A stretch of DNA of 64,000 nt from Bacteroidales bacterium (GCA_019416285.1 DXXM01000009.1:1-64000), one strand, 5' to 3'; shown: positions 52,729-61,904, counted from the stretch's first letter. Program-made: numbers and translations. The notes: generated from the sequence alone by a model not told the origin.

Positions 52729-53493
52729 ATGCACAACAGATCATCATTTTTAGCGCAGATACCGCCTGTCACCAAAAATCTGATTATCATCAACCTGATA
52801 GTCTGGCTGGCTATGTTCGTGCTTCCCGGCAGATTAGGGATGCGGCTCGAGAACTTCGGCGGACTCCACTATTTCCTGGCGTCGGACTTCAATCCGGCGC
52901 AGTTGTTCACCTATATGTTCATGCACTCCACACAGGGTTTCGCACATATATTCTTCAATATGTTCTCGCTGTGGATGTTCGGCATGGCTCTTGAGCGCAC
53001 TCTCGGGAGCGCGCGGTTCCTGTTCTATTATATATCGTGTGGCGTGGGCGCGGCTCTCGTCCAGGAGCTCGTCTGGGCGCTGACGTGGGAGGACACCTTC
53101 GTGCGTCTCATCTCCGCTTCCTACCACATCGACTTCCCCGAGGCCCGCGAGTACATCGGTCAGCTCATGACCACCGCCGACGGCAAGGCGGCTCTCGCCC
53201 AAAATCTCAACATTTTCGTGACCATCGGCGCATCCGGCGCCGTCTACGGCATCCTGCTCGCCTTCGGCATGCTCTTCCCCAACGCTCCGCTCTATCTATT
53301 CTTCATCCCCGTGCCCGTCAAGGCCAAATGGATGGTGATAGGCATGGGTGCCATCGAACTCCTCATCGGACTGAGCGAAGCAGCCGGCAGAGCCGACGGC
53401 ATAGCCCACTTCGCCCACCTCGGAGGCATGATATTCGGTTTCTTCATAATCCTCTACTGGAAAAAGAAAGGCACGTTCAATGGGATTTACTGA
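52729..53493 (+). CDS. Rhomboid family intramembrane serine protease
   Basis: 254 residues with six or more hydrophobic helices. Catalytic serine S169 in TIGASGAVYG and histidine H230 in AHFAHLGG are present, as is the conserved loop with AHIFFNMFSLWMFGMALE. It cleaves membrane proteins within the lipid bilayer; substrate unknown. The next rhomboid gene starts 14 bp inside this gene's end (ATG at 53480), so the pair is translationally coupled. Confidence 0.93.
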   Translation: MHNRSSFLAQIPPVTKNLIIINLIVWLAMFVLPGRLGMRLENFGGLHYFLASDFNPAQLFTYMFMHSTQGFAHIFFNMFSLWMFGMALERTLGSARFLFYYISCGVGAALVQELVWALTWEDTFVRLISASYHIDFPEAREYIGQLMTTADGKAALAQNLNIFVTIGASGAVYGILLAFGMLFPNAPLYLFFIPVPVKAKWMVIGMGAIELLIGLSEAAGRADGIAHFAHLGGMIFGFFIILYWKKKGTFNGIY

Positions 53494-54442
53494 CACACTC
53501 GGCCGCATGCGCCGCTCCTTCGACGGCTCCACGATGCTGATGAAAATCATCTGGATCAACATAGCCATCTTCGTCCTGCTCCGGCTGGCCGCTATAATCT
53601 GTGTCTTTTCCGGAGCCCCCGGATTTCTCGACACCATCCTGGCCTGGGTGCAGCTTCCCAGCAGCCCCCTCGTGTTCATCACACGCCCCTGGACACTGCT
53701 CACATATATGTTCGCCCAGTATGACCTCATGCACATTATCTTCAATATGCTATGGCTCTACTGGTTCGGGACACTCTTCATGATGGTGGCCACGCAGCGC
53801 CAGCTCCTCGCCCTCTACCTCCTCGGCGGACTCGGAGGCGCCGCCCTCTTCATGGCCGCCTACGCAGCCCTCCCCGCCTTCGCATGGCACAGCGGCCTGC
53901 TCATAGGCTCCTCGGCCTCGGTCATAGCCATCGTCACCGCCACGGCCATACTCATGCCCGACTTCAGGATGCACCTGCTCTTCCTCGGCTCCGTATCGCT
54001 CAAATGGATAGCTATAGCCACGATAGTCCTCGTGCTCATCGGAGTCACCGGGAGCAACGCCGGAGGCGAGATAGCCCATATAGGCGGAGTGGCCGTCGGC
54101 GCCATCTACGCCCTGCGCCTGAAGCGCGGCCACGACATCACCCGCCCCTTCAACGCCGCCTTCGACCGCATGGCCAACCTCTGGAACCGCTTCGCTTCAA
54201 CCGTGTGGGGCTCATTCTCCTCGCGCCACGACAAGCGCGCCACATCCGGCAACGGCTCCGCACAGCGCCCCTCCTCCGCGCGTCCATCGTCCTCCGCGCA
54301 ACGCACTCCCTCTCCGAGCTGCGGAAGCGACGACCGCGAAATCCTCGACACAATACTCGACAAAATAAAAAAATCAGGCTATTCCGCCCTCACTCCGGAG
54401 GAGCGTCAGCGCCTCTTTGACGTAAGCAGAAAAATCAAGTGA
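53480..54442 (+). CDS. Second rhomboid family protein with basic linker and C-terminal tail domain
   Basis: 320 residues. Rhomboid core with YDLMHIIFNMLWLYWFGTLFMM; the serine motif reads G143-S-S145-A-S (usual form GASG) and the histidine is H200 in AHIGG, so activity is likely but the oxyanion region differs. After the last helix come a basic, Ser-rich linker (about 240-285) and a short helical domain DREILDTILDKIKKSGYSALTPEERQRLFDVSRKIK, found at the end of many Bacteroidetes rhomboids. Overlaps both neighbours (14 bp and 4 bp). Confidence 0.88.
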   Translation: MGFTDTLGRMRRSFDGSTMLMKIIWINIAIFVLLRLAAIICVFSGAPGFLDTILAWVQLPSSPLVFITRPWTLLTYMFAQYDLMHIIFNMLWLYWFGTLFMMVATQRQLLALYLLGGLGGAALFMAAYAALPAFAWHSGLLIGSSASVIAIVTATAILMPDFRMHLLFLGSVSLKWIAIATIVLVLIGVTGSNAGGEIAHIGGVAVGAIYALRLKRGHDITRPFNAAFDRMANLWNRFASTVWGSFSSRHDKRATSGNGSAQRPSSARPSSSAQRTPSPSCGSDDREILDTILDKIKKSGYSALTPEERQRLFDVSRKIK

Positions 54443-55602
54443 ATCTCCGTCGTCCACATCGCCCCGTCAAGTCCACAGTCCTCGCCATCGGCGTCGGATT
54501 CAACCTCTTCGTGGCCATGCTCACGGTATTCTCGGCCTACGGCGGCACCTTCAACCCCGAGGAAAGGGTGATAGCGTCGATGGCCGCCATGGTTCTCCCC
54601 GCACTTCTCGCCCTGGGCGGAGCGCTCTTCATCGTCAACCTCTTCTTCGACCGCCGGCTCGACCTCATCCTCCTGGGCGGATGGCTCGTCTCGATGCCGT
54701 CGATACTCGTTTTCTCCCCCCTACGCATGCACCCCGCGCTCGACGCCGAGGAAAAAGCGAGGTCATTCACATTCATGACCTACAATGTGCTCCACCTCTG
54801 GGACTTCCGCGGCGAAAACCCCGACCTGAAGCAAAACGCCACCCTGTCATATATCCTTGCCACAGACCCCGACATCGTCAACATCCAGGAACTCGAGGAT
54901 ATAGACTACGCCGAAAGCGAGCGGTGGCACATCTCACGAGCCCAGCTCGATTCCCTCGAGAGCCGCTACCCCTACCATTTCGTCAACGTGTCGCAGCAGC
55001 TCGCCCTCTTCTCGAAATATCCCGCCGAGCAGGTCGAAATCCATGTCGACCCGACCGTGGCCTACACTATGGCATGTTTCCGGCTCGACGTCATGGGTCA
55101 TAAAATCCACCTCATGAACGTCCACCTCAAATCCATCGGCCTCACCCCAGAGGACAAGACTCTCTATAAATCCGCCCTCGACATCCCCGAGACCAAAAAG
55201 GAACTCAAGCGCGAGCTGAAGGAAGTGAAATCGCAGCTCCTGTCGAAACTCGCCGAGGCCTTCCGCGAGCGCGCGGTTCAGGCCCAGGCCGTCCGCAGTG
55301 TGGTCGACTCAATCGGCGGCCCCTTCATAGTGGCCGGCGACTTCAACGACATCCCCGACTGCTACGCCGTGCGCACCATACGCCGCGACGACATGCACGA
55401 CGCATACGCCGACGCCGCTTTCGGCCCCGCCATCACCTACCACGGCGACCGCTTCTACTTCCGCATCGACCAGGTGCTCTACCGCGGCCCCTTCAGGGCT
55501 GTCGACATCGAGCGCGGCGACATCAGTTCGAGCGACCACAATCCCCTCCTCACCACTTTCCTCTTCGACAAGACCGCTCCAGTGCAGGAGCCTCGCCATT
55601 AA
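54439..55602 (+). CDS. Endonuclease/exonuclease/phosphatase family membrane protein
   Basis: 387 residues; GTG start overlapping the preceding stop by 4 bp (GTGA). Three N-terminal membrane helices (about 10-95) precede an EEP domain facing the outside: FMTYNVLHLW, DPDIVNIQELED (metal-binding Glu), VHLKS, GGPFIVAGDFNDIPDC and the final SSDHNPLL with Asp-His. Members hydrolyse phosphodiesters in nucleic acids or lipids; the substrate here is unknown. The coupling with two rhomboids suggests one functional unit, as in many Bacteroidetes genomes (inference). Confidence 0.88.
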   Translation: MNLRRPHRPVKSTVLAIGVGFNLFVAMLTVFSAYGGTFNPEERVIASMAAMVLPALLALGGALFIVNLFFDRRLDLILLGGWLVSMPSILVFSPLRMHPALDAEEKARSFTFMTYNVLHLWDFRGENPDLKQNATLSYILATDPDIVNIQELEDIDYAESERWHISRAQLDSLESRYPYHFVNVSQQLALFSKYPAEQVEIHVDPTVAYTMACFRLDVMGHKIHLMNVHLKSIGLTPEDKTLYKSALDIPETKKELKRELKEVKSQLLSKLAEAFRERAVQAQAVRSVVDSIGGPFIVAGDFNDIPDCYAVRTIRRDDMHDAYADAAFGPAITYHGDRFYFRIDQVLYRGPFRAVDIERGDISSSDHNPLLTTFLFDKTAPVQEPRH

Positions 55603-55636
55603 CAGTCAGAATTATTAACCTTAATAATATACCGCA

Positions 55637-57814
55637 ATGAACAAAGTTTTAACCGCCGCCCTCGGAGCCATCCTGCTTCCGGCGGCACTCAGCACCCCGA
55701 CCCAAATGAGCGCAGAGACGAGACAGAATCCGTTCATGGTGCCCTACGACACCCCCTTCGAGATTCCTCCCTTCGACAAAATCACCTATGCCGACTACCT
55801 TCCCGCCATCGAGAAAGGTATCGCCGACAAGAAGAAAGAAATCGACGCCATCGCCAACAACCCCGCGACACCGACTTTCGACAACACCATCCTCGCCATG
55901 GAAAAGAGCGGCGAGCTCCTCAGCAGAGTGATGCTCGTGTTCGGCGCCCTCGACGAGACCGACAACAACGAGCACATGCTCGCCATCTCCGAGAAAGCCT
56001 ATCCCATGGTTTCGGCCGCTTCCGACGAAATCATGATGAACGACAAACTCTTCCAGCGCGTGAAATATCTCTATGACCGCCGCGACAATCTCGGCCTCGA
56101 CGGAGCCCAGAAGCGTGCCGTGGAGCTCGCCTACAAGGACTTCACCCGCAACGGCGCCCTCCTCACCCCCGCACAGAAGGATCAGCTCAAGGCCCTCAAC
56201 AACGAGCTCACTCAGCTCTCGCTGACATTCAACAAAAACCTCCTCGCATCGACCAACAGCTTTGAAATCGTGGTCGACGACGCTTCGCAGCTTGCAGGCA
56301 TCCCCGCCGGCATCGTTTCCACGGCAGCCGAGGAAGCAGCCAAACGCGGCAAGACCGGCAAATGGGTGTTCACCCTCCATGCCCCCAGCCGTCTGCCGGT
56401 GCTCAAATTCGCCGACAACCGCGCCCTCCGCGAAAAAATGTATCAGGGCTACATGAACCTCGCCTCCACCGCGCCCTACGACAACCGCCCCATAATCGGC
56501 AACATCGTCAAGGCCCGCGCAAAGAAAGCCCATCTTCTCGGCTTCAAGGACTTCGCATCCTACATGACCGACAACGTGATGGCCAAGACACCCGACGCTG
56601 CCCGCAACCTTCTGATGCAGGTGTGGGGTCCGACCAAGGACCGCGTGGCCGAAGAGGTAGCCGAAATGCAGACCTATATCGACAAGTCAGGCGAGAAATT
56701 CCAGCTCGCTCCCTGGGACTACTATTACTACGCCGAAAAGGTGCGCCAGCAGAAATTCGACCTTGACGAAAACGAGGTCAGCGCCTATTTCTCTGTGGAC
56801 AATGTGCGCAAAGGCATCTTCACCCTCGCCAAGCGTCTCTACGGCGTCACTTTCACCGAGCTCCCCGACGCTCCCAAGTATCACCCCGAGGTTAAGGTCT
56901 ACGAGGTCAAGGACAAGGACAACAAACACGTTGCCGTATTCATGACCGACTACTTCCCCCGTCCCTCCAAGCGCCAGGGCGCATGGATGAGCGAGTTCAA
57001 GGGCGCCTTCGAGGATGCCGACGGCACCTCCGCACGCCCCATCGTCTACAACGTCGGCAACTTCACCCGTCCGACAGCCGACACTCCCGCCCTCCTCACT
57101 CTCGACGAGGTTGCAACCATGTTCCATGAGTTCGGCCACGGTCTCCACGGCATGCTCACCAAAGCGAAACTCCGCAGCCAGGCAGGAACAAACGTCGACC
57201 GCGACTTCGTGGAACTCCCCTCGCAGATTACCGAACACTGGGCCATGGAACCCGAGCTCCTCAAGGAATTCGCCTTCCACTACAAGACAGGCGAGGCAAT
57301 TCCCCAGTCGCTCATCAATAAACTCCAGGCCGCATCCACCCACAACCAGGGCTTCGAGCTCACCGAGCGTGTGACTGCCGCCCTCCTCGACCTCGAATGG
57401 GGCCAGCTCAATCCAGCTGACAGCGACAACATCGACGTCGACGCCTTCGAAAAGCAGGTTGCCGCCAAACTCGACATGCCCTCGACCATCGCCTACCGCT
57501 ACCGCTCACCCTACTTCAAGCATATCTTCGGCGGTGACCATTATGCTTCCGGCTACTATACCTATCTCTGGGCCGAGGTACTCGACACCGACGGCTTCGA
57601 GCTCTTCACCGAAAAGGGCATCTTCGACCCCGAGACTGCCAAAGCCTTCAAGGAAAACATTCTTGAAATGGGCGGCAGCGAAGACCCGATGACACTCTTC
57701 AAGCGTTTCCGCGGCCATGAACCCAAAGTCGACGCTCTCCTGCGCAACCACGGTCTGCTTCCGCGCACCGAAAAAGCCAAGGGCGGCGATATTAATGTTC
57801 CCGGCGGAAAATAA
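55637..57814 (+). CDS. M3 family metallopeptidase (peptidyl-dipeptidase Dcp-like)
   Basis: 725 residues with a signal peptide (ends near STPTQMSA). Zinc site H497-E498-F-G-H501 and the third ligand E526 in DFVELPSQITEHW are intact, with the C-terminal YRYRSPYFKHIFGGDHYASGYYTYLWAEVLD block of the Dcp group. It probably trims dipeptides from short peptides in the periplasm. Alone in its transcript; a hairpin (57874-57908) and a terminator (58039-58069) follow. Confidence 0.94.
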   Translation: MNKVLTAALGAILLPAALSTPTQMSAETRQNPFMVPYDTPFEIPPFDKITYADYLPAIEKGIADKKKEIDAIANNPATPTFDNTILAMEKSGELLSRVMLVFGALDETDNNEHMLAISEKAYPMVSAASDEIMMNDKLFQRVKYLYDRRDNLGLDGAQKRAVELAYKDFTRNGALLTPAQKDQLKALNNELTQLSLTFNKNLLASTNSFEIVVDDASQLAGIPAGIVSTAAEEAAKRGKTGKWVFTLHAPSRLPVLKFADNRALREKMYQGYMNLASTAPYDNRPIIGNIVKARAKKAHLLGFKDFASYMTDNVMAKTPDAARNLLMQVWGPTKDRVAEEVAEMQTYIDKSGEKFQLAPWDYYYYAEKVRQQKFDLDENEVSAYFSVDNVRKGIFTLAKRLYGVTFTELPDAPKYHPEVKVYEVKDKDNKHVAVFMTDYFPRPSKRQGAWMSEFKGAFEDADGTSARPIVYNVGNFTRPTADTPALLTLDEVATMFHEFGHGLHGMLTKAKLRSQAGTNVDRDFVELPSQITEHWAMEPELLKEFAFHYKTGEAIPQSLINKLQAASTHNQGFELTERVTAALLDLEWGQLNPADSDNIDVDAFEKQVAAKLDMPSTIAYRYRSPYFKHIFGGDHYASGYYTYLWAEVLDTDGFELFTEKGIFDPETAKAFKENILEMGGSEDPMTLFKRFRGHEPKVDALLRNHGLLPRTEKAKGGDINVPGGK

Positions 57815-57873
57815 ATTATTTCCAACTGTCAATTATTGTTAAATAAGTCCCCGATTGGAATAATTATACTTGT

Positions 57874-57908
57874 AAAGATAGGCTTTTTCAAAAGAAAAGC
57901 CTATCTTT
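57874..57908. repeat. Hairpin after the M3 peptidase gene
   Basis: Perfect 14-bp arms AAAGATAGGCTTTT (57874-57887) and AAAAGCCTATCTTT (57895-57908). No T-run follows, but the right arm contains TATCTTTG (57902-57909), which looks like a -7 box; no -33 box at the correct distance. Might be a transcript end or mRNA-stabilising stem. Confidence 0.7.
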
Positions 57909-58038
57909 GCTTCAGCAATTAAATCGGATACATAACAATTTGCGAAACCCTAAAATTCACAAATAACGTATTATTCTAAAAATATTGCATATTTAGAACC
58001 AACCTACGTTAACTAATAAGTGAATCATAGGTTAGGAT

Positions 58039-58069
58039 AAGGCCACTCGTGAGAGTAGCCTTATTTTTT
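58039..58069 (+). terminator. Terminator before the sigma factor gene
   Basis: Arms AAGGCCACTC (58039-58048) and GAGTAGCCTT (58053-58062) with one mismatch, GTGA loop, then ATTTTTT. The rest of the gap 57815-58299 shows no gene. Confidence 0.75.
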
Positions 58070-58299
58070 ATCCACGCGTTTAATTCCACCGCTTTGCCAC
58101 GCCCCCCGACTCCCCCTCCAAAAGATAAATCGCGTCCAGACCATGACCCCGGAGGAGATTTTAGAGACTTTTTCGTTAATACAGATTTAATTTCCGTCAC
58201 CCTTTTCCGCCCTATCACCGCCTGGAGGCCTACGACTGAGACAGATCCCGTTTTATTGTATAGTATTATGAAATCCGTGGTTAATTTTTGTCAATATTG

Positions 58300-58330
58300 T
58301 TGCGCGGATGAGGCAAATATGCTAATTTTG
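58300..58330 (+). promoter_or_regulatory. Predicted promoter of the ECF-type sigma factor
   Basis: TTG at 58300-58302, 20-nt spacer, TAATTTTG at 58323-58330. Start near 58337 leaves a leader of about 110 nt. Confidence 0.6.
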
Positions 58331-58449
58331 CAAAACATATCGACGTTTATTGTACGTGTACCTTTATTTTTATTAATATTTTTTTATCGTTAACAATCCC
58401 GGACTGCCTATCGAAACATTGCTACTCTAACCAATCAAATTAGACTACA

Positions 58450-59040
58450 ATGGAACAACTGACTAAGCTTTCTGACCGTGATCTGGTCGTTGCTTACGCC
58501 AACAATAACAACGAAGCTTTTGATGTGCTCCTGCAGCGTCACCAGCAGAAGGTATATTCCTATATCTTACACATTGTGAAAAACAAGGATGTCGCCGACG
58601 ATATTTTTCAGGAAACTTTCGTCAAGGCCATCATGACCATCAAACAGGGACGCTACACCGAACACGGCAAATTCTCCGGCTGGCTCACTCGTATCGCCCA
58701 CAACCTCATCATCGACTTCTTCCGTCAGGAAAAAATCGAAAACGCCGTCTCATCCGACGATGCCGACAACGACGTGCTAAACCGCCGCGACCTCTGCGAA
58801 GGCAACATCGAGGACTCCCTCGTCAGCCTTCAGATCGACGCCGACCTGCGCCGCATCGTCATGGCCCTCCCCGACCCGCAGCGCGAAGTGCTCGTGATGC
58901 GCTTCTACCGCAACATGTCGTTCAAGGAGATTGCCGAGGCCACTTCGGTCAGCATCAACACAGCTCTCGGCCGCATGCGCTACGCCATCATCAACATGCG
59001 CCGCATCGCCGCCGAAAACAATATCGCGCTCGCAATCTGA
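58450..59040 (+). CDS. ECF-type RNA polymerase sigma factor
   Basis: 196 residues. Region 2 (about 25-95, FDVLLQRHQQKVYSYILHIVKNKDVADDIFQETFVKAI, with the -10-recognition helix HGKFSGWLTRIAHNLIIDFFRQEK) and region 4 (about 130-190, LPDPQREVLVMRFYRNMSFKEIAEATSVSINTALGRMRYAI). No anti-sigma gene is adjacent, unlike typical SusC/D-linked ECF factors, so it is probably a housekeeping-type regulator of the Bacteroidetes RpoE-like group. Followed by the porin gene. Confidence 0.94.
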   Translation: MEQLTKLSDRDLVVAYANNNNEAFDVLLQRHQQKVYSYILHIVKNKDVADDIFQETFVKAIMTIKQGRYTEHGKFSGWLTRIAHNLIIDFFRQEKIENAVSSDDADNDVLNRRDLCEGNIEDSLVSLQIDADLRRIVMALPDPQREVLVMRFYRNMSFKEIAEATSVSINTALGRMRYAIINMRRIAAENNIALAI

Positions 59041-59157
59041 CGCCTTCCCTCTCCACCTCTCTCCTCACCCTTCCCCCCTTTCTCCCCTGCTCCCTCCCGT
59101 TTCTCCCCGCGCTTCAACAGATTTCACCAGTCATCAATCAGTATCATCATTTCAGAA

Positions 59158-60213
59158 ATGTCACGTCAACCGATCAGATTGCTCTCTCTCCTCCTGCTCC
59201 TCTTCTCCATGCCGGAACTATATGCAGCAGAGGCTGCGGCCTGTGCTCCCGCCGACGAAAGCAAGGTAGACCTTGTGCCGAAAATCCACGGCGCCTTCCG
59301 CGCCCGCTGGGAAATGGATACCGAACACGACGGTGAAAACCGTTTCCAGGTGCGCAACGCCCGCATCATCCTCAACGGCATGATTGCACCCTCGATTGAC
59401 TACTATTTCCAGACCGACCTCTGCGACCGCGGCAAAATGAAGATACTCGACGCCTGGGGACGCATCGGCATCACGCCGGCGCTCAAATTTCAGGCCGGAC
59501 AGTTCCGTCTCCCCTTCGGTACGGACTGTTTCCGCGGCCCGGGTAACTATGTGTTCGCCAACCGTTCCTTCGTCGGCAACGTCATGAACAATATCCGCGG
59601 CGTCGGCGCCAAGCTCTCCTACACCCTGCCCCTTCCCTCCGCCTCATCGCTCGCCCTCGACGCCGGAGCCTTCAACCCCACAGCCATGACCGACCACAGT
59701 GTATGGGTCAAGGAGATGGCTTTCGCAGGCAAGGCGCTCTACACCATCGACCGCGTGAAGATAGCCGCCGGAGCCGAAACCGTAATCCCCGATTCGGTAC
59801 GCATAAACGCCATCGGAGCCTCGGCCACATGGAGCTGCGGAGGCTGGACAGTGGAGGGCGAATACATCAACAAGCACTATGTCAACAAAGCTCACAAGGC
59901 CGGCCACGGCTACAACTTCTTCGTCGACTATGGTTTCCCCGTGAAAGCCGGAGTGTTTAACCGCGCGTCGGTCCAGGGCCGTTTCGACGGCATGACCGCG
60001 CAGAGCAGCGGCACCCGCGACAAAGATGGCCGTCTCACCACCGACCTCCCCGCCCGCAACCGCATCACCGTCGGCGGCACCCTGTCATATAACTACCGCC
60101 TCGTCCACTGTGACCTGCGCCTCAACTACGAGAAATACTTCTACCACCACGGCGTCACCGTCCCCGTCGGCAGCGGCGACAAAATCTGCGCCGAAATGGT
60201 CATAAAATTCTGA
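59158..60213 (+). CDS. OprP-like porin
   Basis: 351 residues with a signal peptide (ends near LYAAEA). Strand motifs of the phosphate-selective porin O/P family: KIHGAFRARWEMDTEHDGENRFQVRNARIILNGMIAPSIDYYFQTDL, then AGQFRLPFGTD, and a C-terminal aromatic (MVIKF). Probably a 16-stranded outer-membrane channel; the true solute is not predictable. It lies 117 bp after the sigma factor gene. Confidence 0.88.
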   Translation: MSRQPIRLLSLLLLLFSMPELYAAEAAACAPADESKVDLVPKIHGAFRARWEMDTEHDGENRFQVRNARIILNGMIAPSIDYYFQTDLCDRGKMKILDAWGRIGITPALKFQAGQFRLPFGTDCFRGPGNYVFANRSFVGNVMNNIRGVGAKLSYTLPLPSASSLALDAGAFNPTAMTDHSVWVKEMAFAGKALYTIDRVKIAAGAETVIPDSVRINAIGASATWSCGGWTVEGEYINKHYVNKAHKAGHGYNFFVDYGFPVKAGVFNRASVQGRFDGMTAQSSGTRDKDGRLTTDLPARNRITVGGTLSYNYRLVHCDLRLNYEKYFYHHGVTVPVGSGDKICAEMVIKF

Positions 60214-60264
60214 CATCACTCCACGGGCCAGACATTGGCCGCCGATAGATCCATTTATTTACTG

Positions 60265-60452
60265 TCAGTTATACTTGCTGCTGAGATGGGAAATCACCAC
60301 CTCAATCGAAGTGCGATAGAATACCCGTGCAAATGTCTGAAAACCGTCCGGCCCTACAATAATGTCTTTTGATTCTTATCTTCATAAAAAGTGAGGACAA
60401 CCACTAAATGATTGCCCTCATTATCGGGAATGAGTGTCTCAATAGGTTCCAT
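60265..60452 (-). pseudogene. Broken small gene, one-base deletion
   Basis: Frame 0 from the ATG at 60452 gives MEPIETLIPDNEGNHLVVV... and stops at 60354 after 32 codons. Adding one A to the run in CAAAAG lets it continue to 60265 as ...KDIIVGPDGFQTFARVFYRTS..., a coherent protein of about 62 residues. A one-base deletion is therefore likely. The ATG overlaps the preceding stop (TAATG). Family not recognised. Confidence 0.5.
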
Positions 60453-60586
60453 TATCCGTGAATCTGTCCACGGTATTTGTCACAGATTTTTTTCATGCGC
60501 TCCTTCTTTTGCTGTTGCGCTTCCTTTATGAAAGCGACCAACTCCCGGGAAGGATGCTGTATTCGGATGGTGTTTGTCGTTTCCAT
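60452..60586 (-). CDS. Small hypothetical protein, antitoxin-like
   Basis: 44 residues: METTNTIRIQHPSRELVAF followed by a basic helix (IKEAQQQKKERMKKICDKY). The short strand plus basic helix layout and one-base coupling to the next small gene recall antitoxins of small toxin-antitoxin pairs, but no family could be named. Confidence 0.45.
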   Translation of the reverse strand: METTNTIRIQHPSRELVAFIKEAQQQKKERMKKICDKYRGQIHG

Positions 60587-60795
60587 ATCAATTTGTCTTT
60601 TAAGTTATTATTATGCAAATATACGACAATTATTTTACCGCCGTAAGCTTCCATACACTTAAAGATAGTGCTTCTTGATTCTTTAACATTTATCCTGAAG
60701 GGAAGGTTGAAGTGATAAGGGGATTGTGAAACGCCCGCTGAAATCTGACGATATGTTTTTACAAGCCGCATACCTCAAAAAACGACACGAAAAAA

Positions 60796-60892
60796 GGGTA
60801 AGCTGACTACATCGCACCGCTACAACCCGATACCGTTGCTTCGATCAAGACCTGGCGGAGTTCTCGGGGAGCTGGTCGTGTAGGACTTACCC
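60796..60892 (-). ncRNA. ffs: Signal recognition particle RNA (small 4.5S type)
   Basis: 97 nt on the minus strand. The ends pair (GGGTAAG at 60892-60886 with CTTACCC at 60802-60796) and are followed by six T. The apical part reads CCAGGTC-TTGAT-CGAAGCAACGG, matching the conserved asymmetric loop of domain IV (AGGT opposite AAGCA) that binds Ffh. CTACA/TGTAG pairs farther down the rod. A strong promoter lies directly upstream. The apical loop looks like six bases (TTGATC) closed by C-G rather than the usual GNRA tetraloop. Confidence 0.75.
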
Positions 60893-60897
60893 GGCTG

Positions 60898-60927
60898 CAA
60901 AGGTAAGACTTTTTTCCGAACCGGCAA
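60898..60927 (-). promoter_or_regulatory. Promoter of the SRP RNA
   Basis: On the minus strand TTG at 60927-60925, 19-nt spacer, TACCTTTG at 60905-60898, then the RNA 5' end 6 nt downstream. Confidence 0.75.
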
Positions 60928-61052
60928 GCGAAAGGGCTCACTTTTGTATCGTTTTTTGCATTATCGCACCTTTTTCGTGCATTTCCGCATGTAAATTTGT
61001 CGCAGACAAACATTCTTAACCGATTATCTCACCGCAAAATCCTCCCGTTACC

Positions 61053-61661
61053 ATGAAAAAGGCCACCACTCCGCAGCTCCCCGTTTCGAAAAAATTTTAT
61101 GCCGCACTGACACTCCGCATCGCCGACACCTGCCGTCTGCTGCCCGACGGCGCCGCCCTCTGCAACACCCTTATCACATTTATCGGGAGCTACATCCTTT
61201 CCGAAAAGGCCGACATGGACTCACTCACCCTCGAGGGGCAGATTATATTCACCCTCCTGCGCCCCGAAATAGACCGTGCCGTCGAGCGCTCCTCAGCCGC
61301 ACGCCGCCGTGCCGTCATCAGAAAAATCCGCGAGCAGGAACAGACCGGGAATATCGACCGCCAACTCATCGACCGACTCCGCGCCCTTCATGACTCCGGG
61401 CACAGCGCCGGTGACTCCATATCTCCAGCGACGTCCGACTCCGGCAGCGGTTACGATTCCGCCGGGCAAACCGAGCCCGTAGCCGGGAACCGTCGGGAGC
61501 GCCGCCGTCAGGAGCAGGCACGCCGCCGCAGCTCCCGCAAACGCATCATTCCCCTCACCTCACCCTCCCGCCTCGGCCACAGCGTAAACACCCCTTGCAA
61601 CACCCCTTCCGGAGCCTCCAAAAGCCCATCCGAAAGCCCCTCCACGCCCTCTCCTAATTGA
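61053..61661 (+). CDS. Hypothetical protein with basic, low-complexity C-terminus
   Basis: 202 residues. Residues 10-90 look globular and helical (FYAALTLRIADTCRLLPDGAALCNTLITFIGSYILSE, then LTLEGQIIFTLLRPEIDRAVERSSAARRR); the spacing is vaguely like DUF6291-type phage/plasmid proteins, but this is weak. Residues 115-202 are Ser/Pro/Arg-rich with GNRRERRRQEQARRRSSRKR, suggesting nucleic-acid contact. A -7-like TAAATTTG lies at 60992-60999. Function unknown. Confidence 0.55.
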   Translation: MKKATTPQLPVSKKFYAALTLRIADTCRLLPDGAALCNTLITFIGSYILSEKADMDSLTLEGQIIFTLLRPEIDRAVERSSAARRRAVIRKIREQEQTGNIDRQLIDRLRALHDSGHSAGDSISPATSDSGSGYDSAGQTEPVAGNRRERRRQEQARRRSSRKRIIPLTSPSRLGHSVNTPCNTPSGASKSPSESPSTPSPN

Positions 61662-61735
61662 TTTCAATTAGTCCGCGCTCCGCAACCCCACGAAAATACT
61701 TAAATTTAGGTATGGTGAGAGCGCTGTTTACATAG

Positions 61736-61743
61736 TAATTTTG
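61736..61743 (+). promoter_or_regulatory. Possible -7 element upstream of candidate small RNA
   Basis: TAATTTTG matches the octamer consensus, but no -33 TTG is at the right distance. Confidence 0.3.
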
Positions 61744-61904
61744 CAACATGTAAATGAAACGTCTCCGCGACTCCGTTTACTGAAGATAATTATACGAAAT
61801 TTGATAAAAAACACTTGGACAATAATGAATGTCCAGACTACACTGCCACAGCAGATAAGCTGGCTTCTGTAATCTATTTTTGAAATTGATGCTATTGTTT
61901 AAAA

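Noticed and set aside
60807..61013. 68-codon minus-strand frame
   Set aside because: It overlaps the SRP RNA and its promoter completely.
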